A stretch of 64,000 bases of DNA from Candidatus Nitromaritima sp. SCGC AAA288-L16 (GTDB taxonomy: Bacteria > Nitrospinota > Nitrospinia > Nitrospinales > VA-1): NCBI GenBank assembly GCA_000372225.1, contig AQTY01000002.1:52875-116874 (forward strand), given 5' to 3'. Of the stretch, positions 51,660 through 62,179 are shown piece by piece. A program made the position numbers and the translations under genes. Position 1 is the first letter of the stretch, and each line of letters opens with the position of its first letter. Under the pieces are notes generated by a model. That model was not told the origin of the DNA, made no database searches, and saw nothing but the letters and a program-made list of their open reading frames with translations.

Positions 51660-52888
51660 GGTTCCACTCTTATTTTTGGAATGGGCGTGATAAATCTACC
51701 TCCCCATTGAGTAATGAATTTCATTTGTTCCATGATCTCGTTTTTAATATTCCAAGGTAAAATGAGAAGATAGTCCGGTTTTGTTGTCTTAATTTTTTCT
51801 GGATGAAAAATGGGGATGTGGGTCCCAGGGAGAAAACGCCCTTGCTTGTGTGGGCTAATGTCAACGGCATAATCAATGATATCAGTTCCAATGCCACAAT
51901 AATTCAGAAGCGTATTACCTTTTGCGGGGGCACCGTAGGCTACTATAGATTTACCTGATTGCTTCGTTTTAGTCAAAAATTGACGAAGCTGGTATTTTGT
52001 TTCTTCTACTTGCCTAGAGAAGTTGTGGTAGGAGTCCAGCTTGTCTAATCCATGATTTTTTTCTCTTAGTTTAATGCGCGAAATATTGTCGCTAATGTAG
52101 TTATCTGAATTTTCCTGATGCCGAATATATATTCGAAAGGAACCACCATGAATTTTTAATTCTTCGACGTCGAACAAATTTAGTCCATGGTGAGTAAATA
52201 TTTTTTCTATTGTCAAATACGAGAAGTAAGAAAAATGTTCATGATAAATCGTGTCAAACTGGTTTTGTTTAATCAATTGAAGGAGTGATGGGAATTCCAA
52301 AGTGATCACTCCGTTCGGTTTTAGTATGATTTTTAGGCTGGCAACAAATTCGTTAAGGTTAGGGACATGAGCCAAAACATTATTGCCAATCAAAAGGTCA
52401 GCTTGTTTTTTTGTGCTGGCAAGTTCTTGTGCAAGTTGAGAATTGAAAAATTGATTTATCGTTGGTATTCCGGAATTCTCTGCGTCCCTTGCAATATTTT
52501 TAGCCGGTTCAATCCCTAAAACAGGAATTCTTTTTTTCTTAAAAAAATTTAGAAGACACCCATCGTTGCTCGCGATTTCTATTACTTGTTTGTTGCCATC
52601 AAGGTCGAATCGGTCGATCATCTCATTTACATAATTTTGGCAATGTTCGAGCCATGTGCTCGAAAAGGACGATAAGTATGCGTAGTCTTGAAATATATTT
52701 TCCGGACTTTCAATTTCTTCTAGTTGCACAAGATAGCAGCCTTTACACACATAGGCGTGCAAGGGATAAAATGGTTCTTCCACTTCAAGTTCATTTTTAT
52801 CTAAAAAAGAATTTGCGAGTGGGGATCTCCCTAAATCACAAAAGGAAACTAGTTTTGTATCGCAAAAACGACAGATTAAGGGATTCAA
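51656..52888 (-). CDS. Sugar C-methyltransferase (SAM-dependent, zinc-binding N-terminus)
   Basis: 410 residues with the three-part layout of nucleotide-sugar C-methyltransferases such as TylC3/NovU: an N-terminal zinc module (CRFCDTKL..., VCKGCYLVQL), a central class I methyltransferase domain (VIEIASNDGCLLNFFKKKRI, IGNNVLAHVPNLNEFV), and a C-terminal domain (IVAYGAPAKGNTLLNYCGIG). It probably adds a branch methyl to a keto-deoxysugar. First gene of the deoxysugar operon. Confidence 0.88.
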   Translation of the reverse strand: MNPLICRFCDTKLVSFCDLGRSPLANSFLDKNELEVEEPFYPLHAYVCKGCYLVQLEEIESPENIFQDYAYLSSFSSTWLEHCQNYVNEMIDRFDLDGNKQVIEIASNDGCLLNFFKKKRIPVLGIEPAKNIARDAENSGIPTINQFFNSQLAQELASTKKQADLLIGNNVLAHVPNLNEFVASLKIILKPNGVITLEFPSLLQLIKQNQFDTIYHEHFSYFSYLTIEKIFTHHGLNLFDVEELKIHGGSFRIYIRHQENSDNYISDNISRIKLREKNHGLDKLDSYHNFSRQVEETKYQLRQFLTKTKQSGKSIVAYGAPAKGNTLLNYCGIGTDIIDYAVDISPHKQGRFLPGTHIPIFHPEKIKTTKPDYLLILPWNIKNEIMEQMKFITQWGGRFITPIPKIRVEP

Positions 52889-53155
52889 ATGGGCTCCATA
52901 CTTTGAAGAGTGGGGGGGGTGAGTTCGGATAAGATTGAATGTATAGTTTTTAACATGATTTGTTATTAGTTTTAGGGGCTAAATGTTAGCAAGATTTTAT
53001 TTTTCACGGTGAACTATAATCTAATTATTTTAGTGTGATCGTAAAAGCAATAAGCTTTTTTTAGTTAAATGGCAGTCTTTTTCGACAGGTCTTCACGCTC
53101 TAGTATAATGCTTTTTTTGGGGACCAACACTTTGGATTACTTGGTGTGATTGATA

Positions 53156-53839
53156 TTATACGCTCACCCACCGCTTTAATTTATTATTATATCTTTTTAC
53201 CACTCTTGAAGGGTTTCCAGATACAATCGTATAATCTTCAACATTTTCTTTAACAACTGTATTTGCGTTTATAATGCTGCCTCTGCCAATTTCTAATTTT
53301 TTACCTGATGAAACAATCACGGAATTAGAAGCTATCCAGCATCCGCTTCTAATGATAATATTCCCTCTATCAACAATACCTTGACTTAGAATAGGCTTTT
53401 GAGTATCTATAAATGAATGCAAGTGATCTTCTATTATTACATTTAATCCTATGAGTACATCACTTTCCACTTCAATCAATCCAATAGCAGATATTGTTGT
53501 TCTTGGCCCAATTCTTGTTCGATCGCCAATTCTTATTATAGGCCGGTCATATTTTTTTATAGCCGTAACTTGATGCAAAGGAACATTCAACCAAACGTCT
53601 TGTTGAATTAGAACATCATCGCCGAGAGAAATATAATTTGAAGCATTAATTCTGCTTTTTGGATGGATTATTACATTTTCCCCTTTACTAAAAAATGAGT
53701 ACCGTAGAGAATTAATCTTTGCTAAAAAACCCATCTCAAATACCATCCAGATTATCTCCATTAAAGGATACCCGGATTTTATAATTTTAATCAGCCCTTT
53801 AAAATCAGCGCTAACATATTTGTTTGTGATTACATCCAT
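53156..53839 (-). CDS. Hexapeptide-repeat acyltransferase
   Basis: 227 residues. After a ~45-residue N-terminus, left-handed beta-helix hexapeptides run through IHPKSRINASNYISLGDDVL, IGDRTRIGPRTTISAIGLI, SGCWIASNSVIVSSG and GRGSIINANTVVKENV to YTIVSGNPSRVVKRY. This is the LbH acetyltransferase type (WcaF/MaaL-like) that O-acetylates surface sugars. Belongs to the polysaccharide region. Confidence 0.85.
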   Translation of the reverse strand: MDVITNKYVSADFKGLIKIIKSGYPLMEIIWMVFEMGFLAKINSLRYSFFSKGENVIIHPKSRINASNYISLGDDVLIQQDVWLNVPLHQVTAIKKYDRPIIRIGDRTRIGPRTTISAIGLIEVESDVLIGLNVIIEDHLHSFIDTQKPILSQGIVDRGNIIIRSGCWIASNSVIVSSGKKLEIGRGSIINANTVVKENVEDYTIVSGNPSRVVKRYNNKLKRWVSV

Positions 53840-54648
53840 CTTTCTTTTTTAGTTTTTTTAAGTGACCTCATAATAACCTCGTAGAATGGCACAATTATTT
53901 ATTCAAAGAGAATTATTTTTGCTTAACTGTAGGGAGGGTATCAAAACGTAACTTAGTTAAATTCTAGTCAATTTTTTGGAAAAGTGCTCAGCGTATGATT
54001 TTTTCTGGCAATCATCTAGGAATTGCCCAAAGTTTGCAATCTCTCCGCTATACGATGCTCTGAACGTGACTGAACTGAAGTTACGGAGTTGGTTTTTCTG
54101 GTTTTCTTTTTTTTGATCGGAGAAACTTTTATGCACCTTAGCCAGACAGTGGGTTTCTTTAATATGAAATCCAGCTAGCAGTCCGCTCACTTTGCTTTGA
54201 CTCAGTTAATAAGATAGAGTTTTCCATTAGTACAATTTTAATTAAAGGGTTTGGTTATTTATAAATAAATGTACGTAAATACTTTGTGAGGCTTTTTTTT
54301 GGAAATTGAAATTCTAAAAAAACAAATTATAACATATTGAGAAGCACTTTTTACAGCATTGAGCATTTTAATCGTTGGCCGGGGATTGCTTAATAACCGG
54401 TCTTAAAACTCCAGCATGGTAAAAAACAACAAATCCTATTTGGAATAAAAGAAAACTCCTAGAATTGAAACTAATTGTAAATTATAAATAGTTTTTTTTA
54501 AGTAATAAAAAAGTTTAAAGAAAGTAAGATAAAAAGAGATTGTTCCTTTATAAAGAGTTTTGTGTATTTCAAACAGTAACTAACTATTTTTGCTTTTTAG
54601 TTTATTTGCAGCCTTTTTTTTAATGATTAGTTGATAGAAAGTAGCTAG
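53840..54648. other. AT-rich intergenic stretch, no confident gene
   Basis: Contains one 77-codon minus-strand frame (53957-54190; ...FGQFLDDCQKKSYAEHFSKKL) with no recognised family and no clear ribosome-binding site; it may be a remnant. The rest is very AT-rich with many stops and probably holds promoters for the divergent flanking genes. Confidence 0.4.
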
Positions 54649-56547
54649 ATGAACTTTTTCTTCCACTACATTCGCCACTTCTTCTTAATTGGTGCCATAT
54701 TTTTTGTTTCGGTATTAATTCGCTACCCCTTGCTTATTAATAGTGATCATTTTTTTACAGTGGATGAAGCGGTAATCGCGAATACTATTTTGGGTCTTTT
54801 GAATGGTGATCCGGTTATTTTTTATTATGATTATCACAGATACTTTGGGCTTACTTTTGGGCTAGCCTCTGTCCCCTTTATGTGGGTTTTAGGGGTCAAT
54901 GTTATGGCATTTCAGTTGGCAGGAACTTTATTTTATTCATTATATGTATGGACCACCTATCTTTTAGCCAGAATTCTAGTTCCTCGCACGGCCCTACTTT
55001 TATTGATGATCATGTTAGTTGCACCACCTCATATTACTACGATGAGCGCGCATAATTGGCCTCATATCCCGGCCGCTTTTTTTGGGAATATAATATTTCT
55101 TCTTTTTATCAAAGCAAAAATAACTGAAAAAAATAGAGGGGCTGTTGTTTTCTTTCTTTTCTTTTCTATGGGGTTGTCCATTTATACCTATACATTTTCC
55201 CTAATTTATATTTCGGTTATTGCTATCCTTTATTTGTTATCCCATCCCAAATGGAGCGAGTTTCGTGAACGGATTTCACTAACAACTATGATTGATTTTT
55301 TTAGAGAGAAAGGAACTAAAAGACAAAGGATCTCCCGTTTTTTAGATGTTCTGCTTTTTATATTTTTCAGTGTTATTGTTTTTTCATATATTTTTGGAGG
55401 GTTCGCAATAGATGTTGCAGGAGTTTCGATATTTCAGGTCAAAAACTTCCACAAACCGGCACTCCAAATAGTTGGAATACTTTTATTACGCATTGCTATT
55501 TATAGAAATGACTTGGTTTTCATTTTCAAGGGCATTAAAACTTCTATATTTGATAACGTTTCTATGAGCACGAGGCGCTTAGTCAGTTTAGGAACGATCG
55601 GGTTTTGTTTGGGTCTGTCGCCTCGTATAGCAAGTATTTTGACTGGTGAAACTTCCCGAGGTGGGCAGGGGTTTGATACAGATGTTTTGCCAACGAAGTT
55701 GGTTGCTCATTTCTGGGACATGATTTCCCGTAGCGGGCTGCAACTTTTTGGTTTTGATGGGTTTTTTTGGAGTTTAATTTCGGGTTTCGATTTTTTCCAT
55801 GCAATCATCCTATTGGTTTTATTTTTTTTACTGGTGGCATTATTGGTTTCATCAGGGGTGTATTTTTTTTCCAATAACTGGATGTCAGTTAGAAAAATTT
55901 TGAGTTTAAAAGCCATAAGCTTTCAACCACACCATATATTTATTTTACTACCTGTCTTAATCTGCGCGGCAAATATTATTGTAGAAAATGGTTCGCAGCC
56001 GCGTTATTTGTTTCCTCTGTTTGGTACTTTTGTGCTTTGGATAGGATGGTTTTTGTCAAAAATTCAACAAAGAATTAAATGGTTTCCAATTTTTGCGCTG
56101 ATAGTTTGGGTGGCCTTTTATTCCTTAGAGAATTATCAGTACCAAAAGAGTGCAAACTTAATTGATGGAGTTACACCCCTTAAGCTCGAGAAACACAAGA
56201 TTCACGAAGTGGTCGAATTTTTAGAATCAAATTCAATCAGGGTTGCGTACTCTCATTATGGAGTTTGCGCGATGGGAACTTTTGTAAGTGCAGGGAAAAT
56301 AAATATAAGTGAATATAATGTCAATCCACGGGTTAATTCACGAAAAGAAAGGTCGATGAGTGCTGATAACTTTGCAATCATAACTGAAGGAGACTCTACT
56401 GTAACTTACATTAATTTTTTAAAAGATAGTAATATAATGTCCAAGGTTAACAAAATTGGAATATATAAAGTTTTTTGGAATTTTTCGGGCGATGCCGCAG
56501 AAATAAATAAACTTAGATCTCTAATAACTGATAATTCAGTAATATGA
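54649..56547 (+). CDS. GT39/83-type membrane glycosyltransferase
   Basis: 632 residues with about 11-12 membrane helices. The first periplasmic loop carries the acidic motif HFFTVDEAVIAN (Asp-Glu near 40), typical of lipid-phosphate-sugar-dependent transferases (PMT/ArnT superfamily). A soluble C-terminal domain (about 510-632) follows. It would transfer a sugar from a polyprenyl-phosphate donor to an envelope acceptor on the periplasmic side. A GT2 enzyme that could supply such a donor is at 59157-60140. Confidence 0.75.
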   Translation: MNFFFHYIRHFFLIGAIFFVSVLIRYPLLINSDHFFTVDEAVIANTILGLLNGDPVIFYYDYHRYFGLTFGLASVPFMWVLGVNVMAFQLAGTLFYSLYVWTTYLLARILVPRTALLLLMIMLVAPPHITTMSAHNWPHIPAAFFGNIIFLLFIKAKITEKNRGAVVFFLFFSMGLSIYTYTFSLIYISVIAILYLLSHPKWSEFRERISLTTMIDFFREKGTKRQRISRFLDVLLFIFFSVIVFSYIFGGFAIDVAGVSIFQVKNFHKPALQIVGILLLRIAIYRNDLVFIFKGIKTSIFDNVSMSTRRLVSLGTIGFCLGLSPRIASILTGETSRGGQGFDTDVLPTKLVAHFWDMISRSGLQLFGFDGFFWSLISGFDFFHAIILLVLFFLLVALLVSSGVYFFSNNWMSVRKILSLKAISFQPHHIFILLPVLICAANIIVENGSQPRYLFPLFGTFVLWIGWFLSKIQQRIKWFPIFALIVWVAFYSLENYQYQKSANLIDGVTPLKLEKHKIHEVVEFLESNSIRVAYSHYGVCAMGTFVSAGKINISEYNVNPRVNSRKERSMSADNFAIITEGDSTVTYINFLKDSNIMSKVNKIGIYKVFWNFSGDAAEINKLRSLITDNSVI

Positions 56548-56956
56548 CTTAGAGGAGGGACGAAAAACTTGGGCAACTTTTTTACTGTGGCTATAAGCGC
56601 CTATATTTTTAGGAGTTTGACTCTTTTGTTCCAAAGGTCTCTTGAGTTGAGTATTCCCATAAGCATCACCCGTCAATAAGATGCCAATTATCAGAACAAT
56701 AGAGCTGGATATGTTGTTCTCATAGAAGTTTAAACATTAATTTAATTGCAATCTTAACTCTAGTAAGAAATGGGATTTGCTAGCCTGATTGAGGCTTTGT
56801 TTATTATGTCTAGTTGTCTCAAGGGATTTGGGCCGACCAATCCCTCTGAGTTAAATGGCTGTGATATGTTGTCTGAGTATTGCAATCAGTAGATTTTGTG
56901 GTGTAGAATATCAAAGTTATAGACATCAAATTTTTCAAGGTTAGAATTCATAATCC
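56548..56956. other. Intergenic stretch, nothing recognised
   Basis: About 400 bp with stops in all frames and no RNA gene or repeat that I can see. Probably contains the promoter of the radical SAM gene at 56957. Confidence 0.4.
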
Positions 56957-58561
56957 ATGAAGATACTATTCACAAGCCACGTTCCGAATCAACATATAAA
57001 GGACAGAGATCCTTTAGGGATAATGTGTTTATCGGCATCCTTAAAAAAGGCGAATCATGAAGTTAGAATTTGCGTCCCTGAGATACGTGAGATGGAACAA
57101 ATGTTGGAAGAGTTCCCAGCGGATGTAATTGCTTACAGTATAGCCACAGGAGATCACGCTTTTTATATAGAATTTAATCGACTTGTTAAAAAGAGACATA
57201 ATACTATCTATTCTGTATTTGGGGGTCCTCACTGTACTTTTAACCCAGACTTTATTATAGAAAATCTTGATGTTGACGCCATGGCCTCCGGTGAAGCAGA
57301 CCTCAGTTTTGTGGATTTTATAGATAGTTTAGAGTCGGACAATAATTATCATCTTACGCCAAACTTCCATGTTCGTAGGAATGGTGAGATATATAGAAAT
57401 GAAGTTGTTGATCTTATACCGGATCTAGATGACCTTCCTTTCCCAGATCGGAATATCATCTACGACTATTTTCCAAAAGCGGCGGCCAATAAGGTGAAAA
57501 ACTTTATGAGTATGAGGGGTTGCCCGTATCCTTGCACATACTGTCATAACCATAAATTGAATGAGCTGTATAAAGGAAAAGGAAAGATCTTACGAAGAAG
57601 AAGCGTTGACAATGTAATTAAGGAAGTACTTGATGTGGCTAAGAGATATCCTTTGGAACTTGTATATTTTAGGGATGACAGCTTTAATTTGATGTCTGAT
57701 TGGATTGAGGAATTTTCTGAAAAGTATAGCAAGCTTGTGAAAATACCTTTTGCATGTACCTCACATTTAAATGCGATGACCGAAAAAACTGCAAAAGCGT
57801 TAAAAAAAGCTGGTTGCGTGACTGTAGAAATAGGCGTGGAAGCTGGAAATGAACGTGTGAGAAACGAAATATTAAAACGACATATGAAAGATGAAGTGAT
57901 AATAGAAGGTATTAAAATTTTAAAATCAAACGGTATAAAAATTCTAGCGGAGGTTATTCTTGGTAATCCCGGTAGCACTCTTGATGATGATCTTGAAACT
58001 TTTACCCTGAATAAAAACTGTAAGGTTGATTTTGTAAACTCAGGAATGCTTCAGCCCATGTTCGGTACTGAGATATATCACACTGTTATGAAGGAAAATG
58101 AACTAAACAATGCTACTTCCAACAGTAGCGACCAAGAAAAAAAATCAAGCTCAGCAGTTGGTTGGGAGGTTATCGGTGAATATGGGTATCAGGCTGGAAG
58201 AGAGGCGTTACTGAATATTGAAAATATGGAAGAGAGGATAAGACTGAACAAAATAATAGCGGTATCTACCCACTTGAGGCTGCCTCTGTTTTTAGTGAAA
58301 ACCTTAATACGCTTACCATTCCTTTCTTTTTACTCATTGGTAAATCATGTGTTTAAAGGATATGCTGGAAAAAGGTTGTATCCATTCAGTCGGACTATCA
58401 AAGAAACCTCTTCTCTAATTATTGAGGTGATGGGAATGGATCGTACAAATATAGAAAAAAGATTAGGAGGGTCATTGAAAGAATTTTTAGCTAAGGAGAA
58501 ATTGGATCAAGAAAGCAATCCAGTTGATCAGACATTTCAGGTGGAACCCTTCTATCGATAG
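56957..58561 (+). CDS. B12-binding-domain radical SAM protein
   Basis: 534 residues. Cobalamin-binding-like domain about 1-150 (PLGIMCLSASLKKANHEVRI, FGGPHCTFNPDFI), then radical SAM core with C189-x3-C193-x2-C196 (RGCPYPCTYC) and VEIGVEAGNERVRNEILKRH. The family is common in surface-glycan and lipid modification clusters, and a neighbouring GT fits that. Substrate unknown. A terminator follows at 58619-58650. Confidence 0.88.
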   Translation: MKILFTSHVPNQHIKDRDPLGIMCLSASLKKANHEVRICVPEIREMEQMLEEFPADVIAYSIATGDHAFYIEFNRLVKKRHNTIYSVFGGPHCTFNPDFIIENLDVDAMASGEADLSFVDFIDSLESDNNYHLTPNFHVRRNGEIYRNEVVDLIPDLDDLPFPDRNIIYDYFPKAAANKVKNFMSMRGCPYPCTYCHNHKLNELYKGKGKILRRRSVDNVIKEVLDVAKRYPLELVYFRDDSFNLMSDWIEEFSEKYSKLVKIPFACTSHLNAMTEKTAKALKKAGCVTVEIGVEAGNERVRNEILKRHMKDEVIIEGIKILKSNGIKILAEVILGNPGSTLDDDLETFTLNKNCKVDFVNSGMLQPMFGTEIYHTVMKENELNNATSNSSDQEKKSSSAVGWEVIGEYGYQAGREALLNIENMEERIRLNKIIAVSTHLRLPLFLVKTLIRLPFLSFYSLVNHVFKGYAGKRLYPFSRTIKETSSLIIEVMGMDRTNIEKRLGGSLKEFLAKEKLDQESNPVDQTFQVEPFYR

Positions 58562-58925
58562 TAGCCATCAGACAGTGAGGCCGTAGGAGGCGTAACTTTT
58601 TCAGGCTTATTAAAAATGAAGGGTTTGCTGGTTTTTCCGCGAACCCTTTTCAATTTGGTATTTTAGCTATTACTATCGTATTGTTGAAATACAAATGGTT
58701 GAAACAATTTTTTTCTTAATTTATGTGCCCTTAGAGGGCATAGTACTGAAACTTACATACTTTGTGTAACGTTCTTTGGTTTTATATTTTCTTCGGGTTA
58801 CCGTTTTCCTTAGCGAAAGGGTTAGGTGGTTTTATTAAGCTTCCAAGGCTAACGGAAAATTAAGAAAGAGAAGGAAAAATCGCATGATTCATTTAATCGC
58901 TTAATTAGTAATAAAGTAAATAGAA
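58562..58925. other. Intergenic stretch with terminator only
   Basis: Apart from the hairpin at 58619-58650 no gene or repeat is seen. The part after 58660 is AT-rich and would hold the ferredoxin promoter. Confidence 0.4.
58619..58650 (+). terminator. Intrinsic terminator after radical SAM gene
   Basis: Arms AAGGGTTTGC and GCGAACCCTT close a 12-nt loop and lead into a T-rich run, 58 bp after the stop codon. Confidence 0.7.
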
Positions 58926-59126
58926 ATGGCTATTACGCGTGTCTGGATTAAGGAAGGCTGCGTTTCATGTGGCATGTCAGAAGTCTTATGCCCAGAGGTA
59001 TTTAAAATTAAGAAAGATGAAGGCTCGAGAGTGATAGACGGGGTGGACTATTCACTCTTGGAAAAAAAAATTAAGGATGCCTCCAGCTCCTGCCCCGTCC
59101 AAGTAATCATGTATGATGAGGATTGA
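58926..59126 (+). CDS. Single-cluster [4Fe-4S]-type ferredoxin, one ligand position Ser
   Basis: 66 residues, like archaeal-type one-cluster ferredoxins. N-terminal motif C12-x2-C15-x2-S18-x3-C22-P (GCVSCGMSEVLCPEVF) and distal C56 (SSCPVQVI). In the standard pattern position 18 is the third cluster cysteine; here it is Ser, while C22 occupies the position that in Pyrococcus ferredoxin is not a ligand. The cluster may be 3Fe-type, use Ser, or use C22. Stands alone in its transcription unit. Confidence 0.85.
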   Translation: MAITRVWIKEGCVSCGMSEVLCPEVFKIKKDEGSRVIDGVDYSLLEKKIKDASSSCPVQVIMYDED

Positions 59127-59156
59127 GGGGAGAAGAATTATTTGGATGGCCGGTTT

Positions 59157-60140
59157 CTATGCTTTATGATTTGTAGGGTGATCATTAAGAATGGTGTTTG
59201 GCCAGTCGACAACAAAGATGGGTCTTGCAATTCCATTTTTATAGACCCGTGCCATATATGCGGAGAGAAAAGTTACCCCTGCGATCAAAAACATTGCGTT
59301 TAAAATATAAATTAATGGAAGAGGTGCTTTCTCTGGAGTCAAAAAATATACAAATAACACAAGAAAATTGCTTAGCAGTAAAGGAATCGCCAAATAGAAA
59401 GTCAATCGCAAGGGAAAAGTAGAAGCCGTAAGAATTCCAGCGACTGCAAACTTAAGCATGCGAAGCATACCCGCAATTCCAACATAGTTTCCCTTCCCCC
59501 CAATTCGCTCCTCTCTGTCGTACGAAATACCGATTTGTCGAAAACCGACATAAGCCAGTTCGTTTCGAATGAAGGGGAAGGAGGTCTTGGTCCTCAATAC
59601 TTCATCTCGAACTCGTCGGGTAAAAAGAGAAAACTCGGCCATATCCAAAATAAAGTCATTGTCTGCAATAGCTCGTGTGAAACGATAAAAAATTTTTCTA
59701 CACAAAGTGAGGCCCAAAAACTCAGGTCTTTTTTCCCTTTTCCCATAAATAATGTCATATCCTTTTTCCCATAGGTCTACAAACTTTGGGATAAGTTCTG
59801 GTGGATCTTCGCCATCCACATCATTGACTACAATCGCGTCTCCAGTAGCAAAATTTAAACCACATAAAACAGATGACTGATAGCCAAAGTTTCTAGTTAG
59901 AGAAATAATTTGAACGGATGAATTTTGAGAGTGTAGGTTCCTTGCGATAGGAAGGGTATTATCTTCCGAACAATTATTTACAAAGATCAGCTCTATCTGA
60001 TAACGGTCTTGTAAGCAAGACATCGCTTTCTGAAACCGTTCGTAATATAACGATATTGTATTTTCCTCGTTAAAAACTGGGCAAACAACGGAGATCTTCT
60101 TCTTTTTCAAATTAGAATGACTCATTTTCTTCGATATCAA
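59157..60140 (-). CDS. GT2 polyprenyl-phosphate glycosyltransferase
   Basis: 327 residues. An N-terminal GT-A domain (about 15-235) with VVCPVFNEENTISLYYERF, VNDVDGEDPPELIPKF (DxD region) and RNFGYQSSVLCGL, followed by two C-terminal membrane helices (FYLAIPLLLSNFLVLFVYFL; LIYILNAMFLIAGVTFL), as in ArnC/GtrB/DPM synthases. It loads a sugar onto polyprenyl phosphate on the cytoplasmic face, a donor usable by the membrane transferase at 54649-56547. Confidence 0.88.
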   Translation of the reverse strand: MISKKMSHSNLKKKKISVVCPVFNEENTISLYYERFQKAMSCLQDRYQIELIFVNNCSEDNTLPIARNLHSQNSSVQIISLTRNFGYQSSVLCGLNFATGDAIVVNDVDGEDPPELIPKFVDLWEKGYDIIYGKREKRPEFLGLTLCRKIFYRFTRAIADNDFILDMAEFSLFTRRVRDEVLRTKTSFPFIRNELAYVGFRQIGISYDREERIGGKGNYVGIAGMLRMLKFAVAGILTASTFPLRLTFYLAIPLLLSNFLVLFVYFLTPEKAPLPLIYILNAMFLIAGVTFLSAYMARVYKNGIARPIFVVDWPNTILNDHPTNHKA

Positions 60141-60197
60141 TGTGAACTATTAAGAGGGAATTCCAGGGAAAGTTGGTCTAACAAAAGTAACTTTATA

Positions 60198-60686
60198 CTA
60201 ATTTTTTAAAATTAACTGTCTAAAATTTTTTAAAACATCCGCGACCATTCTTGTCTTGGATGTATGCGTCCAATTTGAATACTCCCAAACCAGTGTAAGA
60301 CCCCAAATTCCATCAAATATGAAATTTTCAGGCAATTTAATCAATTTTTTAACAATTGATTCTAGTTTCAGAAATCTCACCAGAGTTGAACCAAATTTTA
60401 GCAAATTCGAAACTTCTTTTATCTCCTTCTGTTTCAATATTGACCTCATCATTTTATTCTGACCCTTTGCCAGACCATCTAGAGCCGACTCAGTCAGGAT
60501 TCCCTCCTTCAGGGCAAAGTTTGTAAGGTTAAGATTCGGATAGAGCATAAATAATTCCATACTAACCACATCAGGGTTAATATCTTGGTTTATTTTGATT
60601 GTTTCCCACGCCATTTCTAACGTCTCATTTGGCATTCCCATCATGTTATAAGTTATAAACGGGACATCACACGAAGTACTCTTACA
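60198..60686 (-). pseudogene. C-terminal remnant of a B12-type radical SAM gene
   Basis: Open from about 60686 (KSTSCDVPFITYNMMGMPNE...) to 60198. The segment TYNMMGMPNETLEMAWETI is the strand after the radical SAM core in this family, but everything upstream, including the cluster cysteines, is missing. The frame is blocked by a stop and then meets the 3' end of the DUF1015 gene. A gene truncated by deletion or rearrangement; the ORF from 60644 could still be translated but would be inactive. Confidence 0.7.
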
Positions 60687-60710
60687 TCAAATTCGGGCAA
60701 GCCTACTTTT

Positions 60711-62006
60711 TTATGAATCAAATTTATTGATAACCAATCCGGAAAGAAGTTTTGGATAAAAGAAGGTAGCTTTTTGAGGCAAACGCACACCCTTTTCGGC
60801 AAGGTTTCTTACATCGCCGACGCGAGTAGCATTCATAAAAAAAGCAAGATCAAATTCTCCTGAGTCCACTCGATTCAAGGCTTCTACCATATCCACTTTA
60901 TAAGTCACATATTTCTGGCTATCTGGTTCTTTCGTATCTATATTTAAAATATTTTTAAGAATTACAGTGTGGAGTTGAGCCACATCAAGCACTGTTAACT
61001 CCTCTGATTCATCTGCAGCAAGCATTGGAAGCATGTTAGTTTTTTCTTTAATTTCTATACAACAACCACGCCCTTGCCCAAAATATACATAAAAAACAAT
61101 GCCGCCAGCATCAGCAGAGTCAAGAGCCTTCTGAATTTTGTTTTTCTCGACACATTCATTTATAGGCTCTACGCTAAAATACTTTTTGACTTGATTCATA
61201 AATTCTATCTCATCCAAAGGAATAGGACATTTAATAAGTCTATGAATCGGATATACTGCTAGAGATTGAGCCTCCAAGTTGGTTAAAAACATCATTACGT
61301 GAGCCGAGTCATCTACCTCATTTCTATTTTCATTGTAGTAGTTTAACGCAGTCTCATAGCGATGATGGCCATCAGCAATCAAGATTTTCTTGTCGTTAAA
61401 ATACTCTGTGATAAATGCCAGTTTTTCGGCATCATTAAGCCGCCAAGCCTTATTTATAACTCCATTTTCTTCAATCACCGCAAACGGATCATCTTTCATA
61501 GCCTGCCCCAAGATGGCGTCTATCTCTCCTGATGGATCAGAAAACAAACCAAAAATGGGACTGAAGTTTGCCCGACATGCTTTCAGTAAATTCATGCGAT
61601 CCTTTTTCGCTTTTGCAAGGGTAAACTCGTGAGGACAGATATTTCCTGAATCGAAGTCTTCTGTACGTACTCGAGCAAAAAAACCAACCCGACAAACTGA
61701 CTCACTTTCAAAATTGTATTCCTGACTGTAGACATAAAACCCGTGGTTTTTATCCTGAACTAAAACCTCATCTTCGATCCATTTATTAAATGTGATGGAG
61801 GAACGAGTGTATCGATTGTTTTTTTTATCGTCCGCTAGGTATTGCTTTTCCAGAATCAAACGAACCACGTTATATGGATTTTTTTTATAAAGTGCCTCTT
61901 GTTGTTCAGGAGAAATCACATCATAAGGAGGTGCGGTTACTTGGTCTGTAGGACCCACTTTCCTTTGGTTGAACAACAAACCTCTAAAAGGAGCAATATC
62001 TACCAT
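60711..62006 (-). CDS. DUF1015 family protein
   Basis: 431 residues starting MVDIAPFRGLLFNQRKVG, the hallmark opening of DUF1015, with TAPPYDVISPEQQEAL and ILIADGHHRYETALNYYNEN further in. Full length for the family. Cytoplasmic and of undefined biochemical function, widespread in bacteria and archaea. It appears to have no operon partner here. Confidence 0.92.
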   Translation of the reverse strand: MVDIAPFRGLLFNQRKVGPTDQVTAPPYDVISPEQQEALYKKNPYNVVRLILEKQYLADDKKNNRYTRSSITFNKWIEDEVLVQDKNHGFYVYSQEYNFESESVCRVGFFARVRTEDFDSGNICPHEFTLAKAKKDRMNLLKACRANFSPIFGLFSDPSGEIDAILGQAMKDDPFAVIEENGVINKAWRLNDAEKLAFITEYFNDKKILIADGHHRYETALNYYNENRNEVDDSAHVMMFLTNLEAQSLAVYPIHRLIKCPIPLDEIEFMNQVKKYFSVEPINECVEKNKIQKALDSADAGGIVFYVYFGQGRGCCIEIKEKTNMLPMLAADESEELTVLDVAQLHTVILKNILNIDTKEPDSQKYVTYKVDMVEALNRVDSGEFDLAFFMNATRVGDVRNLAEKGVRLPQKATFFYPKLLSGLVINKFDS

Positions 62007-62179
62007 AATATCCTTAGTTGAAAAGTAATCAAAAATTAAAAGGAGAAACCTAATTTAACGATAAAAATCAATATGAATTATATCAAACTTTTTGGGCTCG
62101 ATATAACTGAACAGGTCATTATGGTTTGTAATTTCATAGTTTACAAATATAATTGATCAATGAACGAATCGTTTTATTC

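Noticed and set aside
53957..54190. 77-codon minus-strand frame
   Set aside because: No recognised family and no clear ribosome-binding site; mentioned within the intergenic entry as a possible remnant only.
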